A DNA stretch of 64,000 nt from Phlyctochytrium arcticum (taxonomy: Eukaryota > Chytridiomycota > Chytridiomycetes > Chytridiales > Chytridiaceae). This document shows positions 12,226 to 24,021 of this stretch, piece after piece. Where the stretch lies: contig JAHLKI010000001.1 of NCBI GenBank assembly GCA_025602905.1, positions 1,488,001 to 1,552,000 of the forward strand, in the 5' to 3' direction. Below the pieces are notes generated by a model. The model was not told the DNA's origin and made no database searches. It was given only the letters and a program-made list of their open reading frames with translations. Both the position numbers and the translations under genes were made by a program. How positions within the stretch are numbered: the first letter of the stretch is position 1; each line of letters opens with the position of its first letter.

Positions 12226-15200
12226 CCCAGGGCGGACCTCCCAGCTTTAGTTAAATCAACCCTGTACTAAAAAGGAAATAATTGCGCTGCGCTGCTGAGG
12301 TAATACGCGATCTCCGCCAGCGTCAAAAGCACTCTCCAGAATCTTTGACCAGCATTGCTGCTACTGGAAAGCTCCAAAAGATGGCCTACCGGCGCGACAT
12401 TTCGCTGAACAAGAAGTATGAGTATCAGATTCATTTGTGGTACAAGCTTCTTTGGCGCCATTTTGTAATGGTTACATCGTGCCAAACGAACATGATTGGC
12501 TATTATTTCCCTTCTTTTTTTGCTGCTCCTGAGCAAGAGGCCAGCTGGAGATAAGTATTGGCATTCACACAGATTGTTTTTGGGCCTATATTCTAACTCG
12601 GAATCGAAGGTCAAGCCCATACGGTGTATGCGAAAGCCTCAGGCTGCAAGTCAAGATGAGCGACACCGACGCGATTCTCGATAGTCCGCGAGTCTGTGAA
12701 CTGAAGAGGGTGAAGAGGAAATCACAGCGGGTAGTGCTATATGCTGCTGGATGTATGAAGTGTCGGTGCAAAGAATCTGGGAACTTCTACGTTCGTGATC
12801 TTTCGGATATTGCCTTTTTACAATCGCATGGATCGAAGCTGCATTATGATAGCAAGGAGAATTGGATTCTTCAAGCAGTCTTCTGTAACAGATGCTTCAA
12901 GAGCTTTGCTGAACAGCATCCTGAAAGATTCGGAAGAAGGACATTGGTGGAGGACGAGCCTGCTGTGAGCCACCACACTGATGCCGGTACACAAACTGAT
13001 ACTCCTCACATTACCATTGTCGCAACACTCCCAACTCCCACCCCCACCCCCAAACCCAAACCCATCAACATCAAAGAATCCACAAAGTTATTACGCGAAA
13101 ACCCTTTCACCTCTCCAATGCCGTTTGCAGCCAGTCTGGAGGAGTTTATCGACCATCTCGACTCGAACTGTGACCAACTGGCAACCAAGATGGCGACTTT
13201 TCTCGGGTTTGAGGCCTCTTCATGGAAAACAGATTTGGGTAGACGAAGGCGCGTGATCATGGTGGCGATCGCAATGCAGGCTGCTAGCTTGCTAGACCAT
13301 ACATCCTCAATTAATTATGTCAAACAGCACGTTCTCACCACCTGCAAATCTCTCACTGACACAGACAAGGAGCTGTTGTCTGCACTGAACCTGTCATTTG
13401 CACCAAGGCACTGGCGGAAAAAGATGATAGTTACCGTGGATCAGAGCAAGGTCGACTTGGAGGCTAGAGTCGCTAGCGGTGCGGAAGTGATCATTCTCAA
13501 ACTTGACGATTTTAATCGCGTTCGCGTTCGAGGAAGCCCGGGATCAGCGAACACTTCCAAGTTCTCAGAAGCATACACCCAGGCTAACCTGGCTGTCAAA
13601 TTCTATCAGAAGGCTCCACCGAATGTCTCTGAAAACTTTGGTGAAACCCTTGCCCCACTCCCAAGACCAGAACAGCCTTACATCGACTTCAGTGTCATGT
13701 CGGATCCCACCAAAACTGATGCTGAAGACTTTGTTCTGGCTTCGTTGCCCTCATCCACTCAATACTCATCATCACTCAACTATGTTGACCACTTTTTGGA
13801 GTCTTTGGATGACCGAAAATTTCGAACACTTTATCAATTCGACCTTTCAACAAAAGCGGCGCAATTGAAAGATTTCAAAATTTTCGCTGCCGTCCCCAAT
13901 AAGATGAAGACCTGGCAGGATGTCCAAACTCTGGTCCAACTCATGATGGATTTTGTCAGTGAATACCCAAACGGATGCACGTGGGTAGTAGGGGACTACT
14001 ACGTGTGGGTCAATGTCCTCAAGGTCATTTGGGGGCAGCCAGGGCGGAGTCTCCGGACAGCGTTGCTCGCGTGGCCGGACGGCATGCATATCGCCCTCAA
14101 TGCACAGCAAGGTTTGTGGTAACTGACTTATGGTCTGACAAATTATTAACCGAGCGTCTATAGCTTTGATTCTTTGGAACTTTGGGCTCTTTATGCCCAT
14201 TTGGGGTTCCGCTTTCCCAAATTTCACTGTCTCGGTGGTTAAAATGAGGCCGGAAAGGCGGGTGATGCTTCTCTCGATGATTTTTTTGGCTTAGAATGAA
14301 TGTCGTCAAGAGATGAAGGCACTGTATGAAGCACGCAAAGACCAAATGACAGATGTGCAGCGAACTTTTGTAGAGGCATTGCTGCGCGTTTTCGACGAGG
14401 ACCTACCTATGGCACTTGACGCCGGCAATGTTATGGCATCTGGTGATATGGGAAAATACCGTGATGTTTGCACGCGTCTCCTCCCATTCTTTATCAGATA
14501 CGGGAAAAAGAATTATGTCAACATCATCCTATACATTCTCGGCAACCTTCATTACTTCAAGGGTATGAAAAAGGAGGAGGTTTTGAGAGCCCTCCGCAGC
14601 TTCCTCCCCTGGGCAAGCTCGGAAGATCTGGAAGTCTTCCACTCCGTTATTCGTGCCGCCTTGAGACCGTATGATTCGGAAAACTCCGCTGTTGTAAACA
14701 CGATGTTCATTACCGCTGTATCCGACATTGGGGCATCCGCGTTTTTAGCGGAAGCAGCGAAGCAGAACAAGCTGGAGAAGGAAAGGCGCATCGCCCACTC
14801 GCATCTCATGGGCTCCTTTCCTGCCAGCGATGCATCGCGGGGTACCGCAGCAAGTGGACGCGCAACCTATTACAATGAACAGCTCGCCACCATGGCCACG
14901 TATGTCACCAAAATATTCGAGCGAGTCATGGCGGTCGACGGGAGCTTTTCAATTCAAGGCAGTAAGGAGAAGCAACACTCGGCCTCGCAAAAGCTCGTGC
15001 CGGGTTACCAGCTGATGAGTGATCACAGTCTCACCGACGCCATGGAGGCTAGTCCTCCTAAGCGGAGGAAAGAGAATGGAACTTTTTCTTTCGTAAAACC
15101 GGCTCCTGGGGTCTTGGCATTTATCTCAGAGAGAATTCTGCCTTTGCCTTTTTGGAGTGCGGATTTAAACCTTGGTTCCATCACGAAGCTGGAGGAATAC

Positions 15201-16208
15201 CGTGCCTATGATTTTGTCAAGCAGCCCGAAGACCGCCAACCCCGCCAACCAGTCGCCGACAATACTCCCAATGCCCCGAACCTTGAAGACCGCCAGCCGC
15301 TGGGCGACATTACGCCGAAGCCAAACGCGAGCGCTTCAAAAGTCAAGCCGGATAAGATAGAGTGGCTAACCGTCGACTCTCCAGTTTCTAAAATCATTCC
15401 CGCCTGTCATTGCGATTCTTTCCAGCAAGATCCGTGTGAGCATCTCATGCAAGAGATTTGCGTAAAGCATTGGAAAAGTTGGGTCACCAATTTGGCTTGC
15501 ACATCTGGAGAAGTCGAGTTGGAAGACGATGATGGCGATGACGAAGAATGAGGTGAGAATTACCTTTGTAAACTGCCTTTCCCACATTTCCTGAACAAAA
15601 GATACTTCCAGATCTCAAAGTCATCACTCCTCTGCTTTAACCACCTCACATTTGGTCGGTCATTCTTCAAGCATTATCTCTTTCTCTCTACGCTTACATC
15701 CTTTCACATTCACAATCTGTCACTCTTTTATAAATACTTTAATCTGTCCCCTTTATTTCAGCACTTTTCAGCCCTCTTCTTCTGTTTCACCATCATGTAT
15801 CAACACAATTTCATTCTTTGCCCCATCAATACTATCTATTGGGGATCTTACCTGCCCCAGAACTTCGTAAACACCTTCGTGTTGAAGCAACCCGCTTGGC
15901 AGATGACTTATATATGTATATTCAGCAACTATTCAACGTTTCAGCCGCCGAGGCGATGTGCGAAAAAAGTTAGAGACATCTTTGTGGAAAAGGTGGGGGT
16001 CAAGACATCAGATGTTACATGATAAAGACAAAATTGTATATCATTTCCATATGAACTTCATATACAAAATCATCTTCAAATACTTGTTAAAAATCGTTCC
16101 TGCAATCCCGGGCCAGTCGGGAGAAAGCTCATATACAAACTTGAAAGAAAAAAAACTTCGGGTAAAGACTATACTTCATTTAACCATATCTGGGAGGTCC
16201 GTCCTGGG
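12226..16208 (+). mobile_element. TIR DNA transposon, copy A1 (3,983 bp)
   Basis: Bounded by imperfect terminal inverted repeats of 31 bp (27 identities) beginning CCCAGG and containing CGGACCTCCCAG and GTTAAAT. The left TIR is 12226-12256; the right TIR ends at 16208. A second copy of exactly the same length lies in inverse orientation at 54175-58157, with very few differences. No target duplication is visible here (left flank CGGAGCCG, right flank GCAGTGGG), unlike copy A2, so this copy may have been rearranged after insertion. It encodes one spliced transposase gene (12656-15551). The ~600-bp 3' noncoding part (15552-16207) holds no ORF of note. Confidence 0.92.
12656..15551 (+). pseudogene. 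Transposase of element A1, inactivated by a nonsense codon
   Basis: Two exons, 12656-14111 and 14164-15551, joined across a 52-bp intron (GTTTGT to TATAG). This copy has TAG at 14292-14294 where copy A2 has TGG, truncating the protein at about residue 527 of 947. Other differences from A2 are few (for example RVFDEDLP versus RGFDEDLP, VCTRL versus VCKRL). Visible parts: an N-terminal Cys-rich segment (CMKCRCK then FCNRCF), a central region with LKLDDFNRVRV, WVVGDYYVWVNVLK and WPDGMHIALNAQQ, and a C-terminal CHC-x8-CEH motif like a SWIM zinc finger. The central pattern (D, then GD, then H-x-x-x-N) resembles the DUF6589 family of fungal transposon-like proteins. That assignment is an inference. 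Confidence 0.8.
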
Positions 16209-16604
16209 GCAGTGGGTGATGAGTGTAGGGAGAGCAGTGGGTGAACATAGAAATGTGTTCCGAGGGATGCTCCTGCTGTCTGTCGATCGATCGAGTGTGA
16301 GTAGTCTGAGTCGTGAGAGTGTGCAGTACTGACAAGAAAAGCTAGGGCTGGAATGAAACGAACCCATGGTTCCCCGAGGGAATGGGCGGCGTTTTATAGA
16401 AGGGGCGCGCGCATCATCACTGGACTCGGAGGCAAGGCAAAGCATCAGCGACGTCACTTGTTTTTCTCTCGCTCGTTTTTTGTTTTCGTTCGTGTGCTTT
16501 GAGCATCCATACGATACACACACGGTTTTTCGTTGGGCATTTAGCATTGGACTATATACTCGAGACACACACACACACACACGCTAAAGCACGAAAGCTA
16601 AACA
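16209..16604. promoter_or_regulatory. Upstream region of the rhodanese-PTP gene
   Basis: This 396-bp stretch runs between the transposon end and the PTP start codon. It contains pyrimidine-rich stretches and a CA microsatellite (16564-16582) just before the ATG at 16605 (ACAATGG context). No other gene is seen. Confidence 0.45.
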
Positions 16605-19600
16605 ATGGCGTCGTCGTCGCTCGTCTCGCCACTGCCGCCAGTCTCGCCGTCGTCGTTGCAGGCGTCGTCCAGAGACTACTTTTCCATGGGTGCGTTCTTT
16701 GACATTGTTTGCATTTTAGCCTATATAGCTAACTCCCGACTCCCGACAGTCACCCGTGCATCAACCACCCAGCAGCAGCAGCAGCACCACTCACTCCCTC
16801 TCGAAACACCCTACTACACTCCCATGCCCTTTCCCCAAACCCCCTTCTTCTCGGGATCATCTTCATCATCATCATCAGCTTCTCCCAACACTACCACCGG
16901 CATCAGAACAACCACCACTACTACCCTCTTGACTCCTGCCGCACATCAACCACCACCAGGCACCCTCAACCTCACCAACACTCCATCTTTATCCAGTACA
17001 TCATCAACCCCAGCAGCACCAACAGAAACAATGGCCGAATTCACCCCAGACCAACTAGCCCAACTCCTAGTAGCTCAACAAAAACAACAACAGCAAAAGC
17101 TCTTGATCCTAGACATGCGCATGTACAACCAATACTCTTCCAGTCGTATCACTTCTGCCGTCAACGTCTGTATCCCTACTACCCTCCTCAAACGCCCTGC
17201 CCTTAAACCAGATAAACTCTTTGACACTCTGGGCTCGGACCACGCAAAGTCTATTCTCAAAGATTGGTCAACTGCGGACCTTTTGGTGCTGTACGATGAC
17301 TCTACCTTCCTAGGACCTCTGTCTCCCCTATCTCTCCTCTCGAAAAAGTTGTTGCTTTCCAGTTCCGCTTCAGGACCTCGAGTGGCTTGGTTAAAGGGCG
17401 GATTCACCGCTTTCCAGCAATCTCATCCCTCTCTCTGTGAATCCTCTGTTCAAGGTATGTACTTATGACGACCCCGACGACCCCGACGAGCCCGTAGGGC
17501 GAGGGGTGGCCCAGACATTTTTCCAAAGGAAAAATGGATGGGCGCGGATGATTTTGCGGAGCAACATCGAGTGCGAGCAACAGCGAGCAGGACGCCGAGC
17601 GAAGCGAGGCAATTCTTGGCCCAGACATTTTGTCCGAGCGCGAGCGAGGAAAAAATGGATGGGCGCGGATCATCCGTTTTCCCCGAGGAGGAGGCGTGGG
17701 AACATTTTGCGAGCGGGTGCGAAGGAACAGGATTTTGCGGAGCAAAATCAGTTCGGGGTTCATATGAGGGTGCAACAATACGACGACGCTCGGGGAGGAG
17801 CATGCGTTTGACTAACTGACTCGATTGGTTCTGGGGGATGGATGGGATGGATGAGAGGTGATGGATGGATGGATGGAAGAGGGATGAGAGGGGATGAGAT
17901 GAGAAAGGGATGAGAGATTCAAGTTTGCTAACGACAGATTATGTTATTAGGAGGACCCACATCAGGATCAGGGGGAGGAGGACTTGCAGCACGTAAAGGA
18001 TTAGGCATGACTTTGAACCTGGGTGGCAACGGCAACAATGCAACAACAGCACAGTCAAAACAGCGTCCACCGATTGGCGCCGGCGGCGGAATCCGTGCAA
18101 TGTCCTTTACTGATGTATCATCAGGATCAGGTCCTCTAACTGCCCCATCCGCGCTCGGCGCCATCTCGAGTTTCCGTCCGCTCACGCGCCCCGCCTACGC
18201 TTCGCACACGTCCGTTTCCGCCGCCGACTCTTCCCAATCTGACGATTCAGACACTCACATGTTTAGAGATTTACTCCCCCTGGATCAATCAAACAACCGC
18301 CATATCCCGCGTTTCTTAAGAGACTTGTTTACAACACCCGACATTAAAGGCGCCATTGAAGCCAATTTCTCAACGGTGGAATCCGCCGAACGAAAACGCC
18401 TCGAATGTGCGTTTAGAGCCATGTCGGCCACCGACCCGTTTTCCGTCTCGGATGCACTGGAAGCCGGTGCGACGCGGAATCGCTATAATAATATCTGGCC
18501 GTTTAATCATAATCGGGTTCGGTTACATGTTGATTCTTCTGACATGGATACTACTACTTCTACCGAAGTCTTATCACCAACACCAACAACAACAACGAAA
18601 TGCTTTCAGGGCGCTGCAGTCCCTATGGCCCGATCTGGTTCCGCTGTTATTCCCGCTTCCTCTGCTCCCCCTCTACCTTCCCACATCAAACCCTTGAAAT
18701 CTTCAGTCCAACAACGTCCCACATCCCTCTTTGACGCGTCACATTCCATCCCACCCATCATCCCCCTCACCAACACTTCATCATCAACCATTACCGTCCC
18801 GGGAGCAGACTACATTAACGCCTCACATATCCTCTCCCCCGCCGGCCACCGAAACTACATTGCAACCCAGGGCCCCATCCCCTCCACATTTGCCGATTTC
18901 TGGCGCATGACATATGAACAAAAGTCCCAAGTCATTCTCATGCTCTGCGCGGACGCGGATGTTCAGAGAGGAAGTCAGACCTGTCATACCTACTGGCCCG
19001 ACACTGAAACGACGTACGAGTCCATTACTGTGACCAAAGTAAAGGAAGTCCGGGTTCCGTGGAAGGATTCTGTGCCTGATCAAGGCGGATGTATCCTTCG
19101 GTTATTCCGCCTGTCACAAGGAAAACAACCTCCATTGGAGACGTGGCAAATCCAGTATTTGGGATGGCCAGATCACGGTGTGCCCTCCCACCCCGATGAA
19201 ATGTTACGAGTCCATTACCTCCTCTCTACCCTACTCTCCCGTCTACCGGAACCAAGCCCCGTCATTGTCCACTGTTCGGCAGGTGTAGGTCGCACCGGAG
19301 CGTTCATATGCGTCGATGCCGTTTTAGCACTTCTTACGTCTCTTCCCTCCACATCTCCCATTCCCAACCCTTTCCCGCCTTCAAGTCCCACCACCACATC
19401 GACATCTTGGTCAACCGTCAACCCCATCCTCACCCCATCGACATTTACGGCCGAGACACCCCACGATATGGTCCTGGCCGCCACCCACCATCTCCGCTCC
19501 CAACGGGTTTTAATGGTCCAATCTCTCTCTCAGTTCGGGTACTGTTATCAGGTCATTGGACGGTGGTGCGCCCTCCAATCCCTCCCTACCACTACGTCTG

Positions 19601-19746
19601 CTTCGTATAAGGAGACGGTGGGAACGGAAGGCGTGGATTTAGTCCTGGGGGAAGTGTGTCCTCCCCGGGAGGAAGCTGCATTGTTGGGAAAACGGGAGCG
19701 GGTTGGGAGTTTGGATACGGTTCAAGTTGGAGGCAAGCGGAGTTAA
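16605..19746 (+). CDS. Rhodanese-domain protein tyrosine phosphatase (Ptp2/Ptp3-like)
   Basis: A classical tyrosine phosphatase, likely a MAP-kinase phosphatase as in yeast Ptp2/Ptp3 and fission yeast Pyp1. The N-terminus is Ser/Thr/Gln-rich (residues ~1-150). A non-catalytic rhodanese domain follows (LLILDMRMYNQYSSSRITSA through RVAWLKGGFTAFQQ). After a Ser-rich linker comes the PTP domain: YINASHI, RNYIATQGPIPSTFADFWRM, the WPDHGVPSHPDEM loop with its general acid, and the P-loop VIVHCSAGVGRTGAFI with catalytic Cys and Arg. The distal QSLSQFGYCYQ motif corresponds to the Q-loop. Exons are 16605-17454 and 17951-19746; the 496-bp intron is filled with the GC-rich hairpin element also found in TRM11. 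A short extra intron (GTGCGT at about 16690 to GACAG at 16749) is possible because that stretch is open either way. Confidence 0.9.
17466..17800 (+). repeat. GC-rich hairpin-repeat element inside the PTP intron
   Basis: Shares blocks with the TRM11 intron element in the same sense: TATGACGACCCCGA, GACGAGCCCGTAGGGCGAGG, GGCCCAGACATTTTTCC, AAAAATGGATGGGCGC and ATTTTGCGGAGCAAAATC. The segment starts 11 bp after the 5' splice site. Downstream of it (17820-17930) is a GGATGGATGA-type simple repeat before the 3' splice site. Confidence 0.8.
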
Positions 19747-21104
19747 TCTTTTTTTTACTACATTTTTTTTTTTGTATTTTTATTTTCTTCTGTGTGTTTA
19801 CTTTTTTTTGTATATTTGAAAACTCCTTACTTAATCTTTATTTTATTTCTTCTTTGACCCATTTTGTGAATTGATGTATCTTTGTGTGTGGGAGCAATGT
19901 AGGATTTTTTCCGGGGTGAGCATTATGGCTGGTTGATATACGGTTGGTGCGGGGGAAGTGGTATATATATCACATTTTTTGACGGGTCTCGAGCTATAGC
20001 GATGTTTATCTCTCATGCGGGAAATCGGTTGCGGGTAGGTGGGAAAGCTTTGCTAAATTTCCTACGGTCTTCATCACCCCCCGGAACCAAATGCCCGAGT
20101 TCCGTTTGTCTGGGGTGGTATATATATTTTTCCAAGGATATACTTTATCTCTCTATCCGCCTCGGGTTCGTCGCGCGTGAGGGGAGTCATCTTGGTTGTT
20201 TCTTATGAGTAGTTAGTAGTAGGAGTAATGGATGGTGTTGAGCACGATCTGCGGTATGATCATCATGTAGATTTGTTTTTTCTTGGGTTCCAAAGTTGAT
20301 CTTTCCTATTATGAAATCCCAGTCGCCTCTCCTCTTACTGAGTCTACTCCAAATTTCTGTTATGCCATCAGATTTGATATTACGATGGACCTTTTATAAT
20401 GGATCTATATTCATTTGTAGGATGAAAAAAACAACACAACTTGTACTCAATCTTTGTAGTAGCAAACACAGTTCATCAAAGGGTCATTAGCAACCCGCTT
20501 CTCTCTTCTTCTTTGAAGCGAGCCGGCCCTGTATTAAAGAATGACTTGCCCCGAAGCCCATCCATCTGTGCTGGCACGACCAACCGCCTTGAGAGTTATT
20601 GGCGTGTGGGAATATGGCTTGTATTTTCTTTTTTTGGATATTTTTAGGTATTATACACACATACGCTTTGCGCAGCAGCTGGAGAAAAATGGAAATTTTC
20701 TCACGCGCATCGCGCGGCGTTACGTTGGACAGGGGACGAAAAACCCTTGGAAAATGATATGATTACACACCTCCAATTTGTTCGTTCCATCGTTGCATCT
20801 GTCCCTCCAACTTTGCAGTTGACATGTCAGGCAAATAGCGCAGCAGCACTCAGCGCAACCCGAGTTTTACAATAGGGAGGCGCAGTCATTGTAACATTAA
20901 GTAAGCTGATCCGACCTGGCCGTTTTACTGTACGTTTTTGCAAAACATTCGTTCACCATCTGTCCATTTCCACGCGATCTTTTGCACTACACACCTCCAG
21001 TAAACTCTCGAAACTCACCTCAACCGGTATGGGAAGGAGACTCTGTGACTTTATCCGAACCTTTTCTGACAGGATCTTTAGTATTCCGACGCGCAAGTGA
21101 CAGC
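19747..21104. other. Gene-poor interval
   Basis: About 1.36 kb with T-rich stretches just after the PTP stop (19747-19830, a likely 3' end region) and AT-rich spacer. Short open frames have no recognisable motif. Nothing else is seen. Confidence 0.5.
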
Positions 21105-21788
21105 ATGCCGCCGAAGAGGAAGGTGAGATGGGCATCTTGATCAACTTGAACATCAAGCGCCGCTACAGTCTACTGATCGTAATTCCTTCGTCATTTGCCT
21201 TTTTTCTTGAACCTCGGAAATCCTCAGGTTGTAGGCTCACGCGTTTGGTTCTATGAAGTGCCTGGAAGAAAGAACGGCAAGTGGTACTTTATACCCGGCT
21301 GTTTTGGTTGTGGGACCAAGAACTCCTCACGATTTTACAAGTTTGGATATGACGAGCTTGGTAAGCTGGCGATGAATGGTGTGAAGCCTCAGCTTGCGCG
21401 TAGGGCCGCTGCCCCGTATGCTTGCGAAGGGTGTCGATCTCGATGGTATAAATACGGATTCTTCCGACCTGTGGAAAGTGTACCAGATGAATCGCCGGAA
21501 GCAAATGCAGATGAGGATGAAGCCGTAGTCATAATGGTTGATCATGATGAGCCGGAGAACTTGGATGCCATCACCATTATCACTCCTTCGAAACCGGATG
21601 AAGAGGATCCCGCAACGGTCAATGACTTGAATAAAGCCATGTTGGACTTTATCAAACGTCCTTTCGACGGGAATCCCTTTGTCGATGTCGATGGATTCAT
21701 TGCGGCATACCCACGTCTGTACGAGCTCAAGGCCACCTCGATTGGCTTCAAGGACACACCACTTCAATCCGTGGTCTACAGGGACTGA
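21105..21788 (+). CDS. Cys-rich protein of unknown function, ending at a palindrome
   Basis: Exon 1 starts at 21105 (MPPKRK, possibly a nuclear-localisation-type basic start), followed by GTGAGA. A TCAG acceptor near 21228 leads to VVGSRVWFYEVPGRKNGKWY. Two CxxC pairs (PGCFGCGTKN and YACEGCRSRWYKYG) suggest a zinc-binding fold of the kind seen in transposon-borne DNA-binding proteins. The C-terminal half is acidic. The stop codon (21786-21788) overlaps the first bases of the perfect palindrome at 21786-21853, so the true C-terminus may have been cut off when that palindrome arose. No family recognised. Confidence 0.5.
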
Positions 21789-21853
21789 CACGGTGCATAT
21801 TGCCACTGACCACCCACCCGGGTGGGTGGTCAGTGGCAATATGCACCGTGTCA
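21786..21853. repeat. Perfect 68-bp palindrome, left end of the methyltransferase element
   Basis: Reads TGACACGGTGCATATTGC and onward to a CCCACCC-GGGTGGG centre, then mirrors perfectly. Each half is a copy of the 33-bp terminal repeat that recurs singly at 24669-24701 with two mismatches. Two element ends therefore meet here head to head. Confidence 0.95.
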
Positions 21854-22439
21854 CTGCATTGATGTCTATATAGGGATTGAATAGCTGCATACAGTTTAAT
21901 GATATAGTTTAAAATTGACACGTTTTGAACCGTGTCAAGCGTGTTGTAATACTATGTGTGAGCAGAGTATGTATTATTGTGATCATTGTGAGGAAGACGA
22001 AGTAATGCTAGCTTATATACCAATGGAGTGAGGAAGGACTACGAACACTATGTACATCTATATGAAACACTGAGTACAGTAGAGTTGCGGTCACCTTGTA
22101 TGTGACCGTCCAGCGGTGACGCCTCAGATGGCCGTTACTGATGAACCAGCGGCCATGGTTGCACAACACCGACTTGATAGGGATCTGTTCGTTTCAGTAT
22201 CTAACTTCTAACTACTAAAAAATGTTGGGTATGACTCATTGGGTGGCTTGGCCTGCTAGACAGTTGGACTTTCTCACAATTCCAAATCAAAGGATGAAAC
22301 AAAAGAACACCAAGGGTAGTCAGACTCTGCTTAATTAACAAACTACATGTATTGTCAAGCGAGATTGCTGTCGCGAAGCGAGGCTCGCCAACCGCTAGTT
22401 CTTAAAAGAAATTTTAAATATTGCAAAAGGACATACATA

Positions 22440-23363
22440 ATGAGCGACGAACTTGCAATCCAAGAAGCATTAATTCACCCAGAGTACTTGCAACTCAACC
22501 CAGTATTCAAAATCGAGTGGTTAGAGACATGCAAGGCACTCAATACAATAATCAGCAACAAGTTGTACCGGCCCCGTTATGCTTCACTGGAGATTTATCT
22601 ATTTGAACGTTGGAATCAATCTACCTCTAATGGATATCGAGTTTCGAATACGGGAAAAGTGTTGAAAGAGTTGGAGCAAGTATTTTCGCACGATCAACTT
22701 CCAACTTCAATTCAACTATGTCTGGCAGTGAAGAAGCAAGCTGCAAGTCGTAGTTTACCAGTTACAGAAGTATGGCGAAGAATACTAGCTCATTTTCGGA
22801 CAAGAGACAATGTAGTCACATCAGAGTTGAATGACGTATTCTCCGAGACCGAAGTACTACTTCAACTTTCACCAATTGAGCAAGAACCGCTTCCGTCGAC
22901 ACCACCATCACCTCCATCGTCTCCTTCATCATCAACTAGCTCGTCTACCCCTACTGACGGATCTCAATCACCCACCACTTCATTAAAAAAAAGATTAGGA
23001 TGTGAAAACGAATTTAATTCTCCTGCGTGGCTCATTGAAGCAATTGAGCGCTTCACGGCACCGGATGGGATAGACCTGGACCCATGTACGAATACTGAGA
23101 GTATTCTGAGGGCGAAACGTACATATGGGAATCAACGAGACGGATCATTCATCAATGCGTTGACATTAGAGGATTGGGACGAGTCAAATTGGTTATATTT
23201 GAATCCACCCGGAAGCGCATTGTTTGATCATGAGCGTGGACCGAAAAACTGTTCCAATTTGATATCGGCTTTCCTCAAAAAATCATATGAGGAGTTGGAA
23301 AAGGGGAATATAAAACGTATCATCGGCATTGTACCAGCAGGATCCGCTCGAGGTTGGGTGTGA
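22440..23363 (+). CDS. Phage-type (Dam-like) DNA adenine-N6 methyltransferase
   Basis: 307 codons from ATG 22440. Residues ~1-135 are an unrecognised helical N-terminal region, followed by a Pro/Ser-rich linker (about 145-180). From about residue 195 it matches the phage DNA N-6-adenine-methyltransferase family (Dam, PF05869 type): NEFNSPAWLIEAIERF, DGIDLDPCTN, AKRTYG, WLYLNPPGS (the NPPY-like catalytic motif) and IIGIVPAG. In that family an aromatic residue usually follows NPP; here it is Gly, so activity is uncertain. The ORF stops just after RGWV, earlier than usual. This family is normally found in phages and bacteria; in a fungal genome it suggests lateral acquisition by a mobile element or virus. 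Confidence 0.7.
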   Translation: MSDELAIQEALIHPEYLQLNPVFKIEWLETCKALNTIISNKLYRPRYASLEIYLFERWNQSTSNGYRVSNTGKVLKELEQVFSHDQLPTSIQLCLAVKKQAASRSLPVTEVWRRILAHFRTRDNVVTSELNDVFSETEVLLQLSPIEQEPLPSTPPSPPSSPSSSTSSSTPTDGSQSPTTSLKKRLGCENEFNSPAWLIEAIERFTAPDGIDLDPCTNTESILRAKRTYGNQRDGSFINALTLEDWDESNWLYLNPPGSALFDHERGPKNCSNLISAFLKKSYEELEKGNIKRIIGIVPAGSARGWV

Positions 23364-23693
23364 CAAGCTGAGCTAGTCAGTATGTTTACATCTGTGCTTC
23401 ACGCGTCGCGCGTCGTGTACGCGTTCCTATTACTATGCCGTTGACCGTCCTTTTCATCTGATAGTTAGCGGTAGCCTTTTGTACATAGTCTTCCCCTGTA
23501 TATAGTCTTGGTCCTCTGGACATCCCCTGCTTTTCTCTGGCTTTATTCTACCCATTGAATTTTACTAAGACATAAGTTAAGCCCAACAACACTGAACCAA
23601 CGAGTCCTGTTTTATTGGGGAAGTTTGATCTATGAAAAGTCATTGACATGTTCGGTCAACAAGAAAGTCAATTGGCAACGTACAGCCGCAAGC

Positions 23694-23876
23694 ATGTCAA
23701 GAGCGACTAGCAATCCTAAATCACGCAACGCAGGCGATATTCTCTCGCGTGTGATATTCTACATGGACAGCGATCCGTCTTTTCCATATTCGGAAAGATT
23801 TGTTGAAGTATTCGGTGAACATGGATTCATACCCGGCTACAATATGAAATGTTACCATGTAGAAGCAAGCGGCTAG
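23694..23876 (+). CDS. Small ORF of unknown function between the two methyltransferases
   Basis: 60 codons (MSRATSNPKSRNAG start, GYNMKCYHVEASG end). No family recognised. It lies 0.33 kb after the adenine methyltransferase and 0.15 kb before the C5 methyltransferase on the same strand. It could be the remnant of a larger gene. Confidence 0.3.
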   Translation: MSRATSNPKSRNAGDILSRVIFYMDSDPSFPYSERFVEVFGEHGFIPGYNMKCYHVEASG

Positions 23877-24021
23877 CGGCAATAGTAGCGGCAAGCGCCT
23901 CTTCTGAATAAAGAAAAGACTAGTCTTTCTTATAATCAGAAGCAATTATTTGTGTATAAAACGCGACAGTATTTGTTATCACCTTTTTTTATATTACAAC
24001 ATTTCAATACTGTCTCAAACA

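Noticed and set aside
12656..15551. Assignment of element A to the KDZ superfamily because of 8-bp duplications and Cys motifs
   Set aside because: The characteristic KDZ motifs I know are not visible; DUF6589-like motifs fit better.
17437..17819. Overlapping ORFs on both strands at 17.4-17.8 kb
   Set aside because: They lie in the PTP intron and are produced by the GC-rich repeat; the PTP reading frame joins cleanly across this intron.
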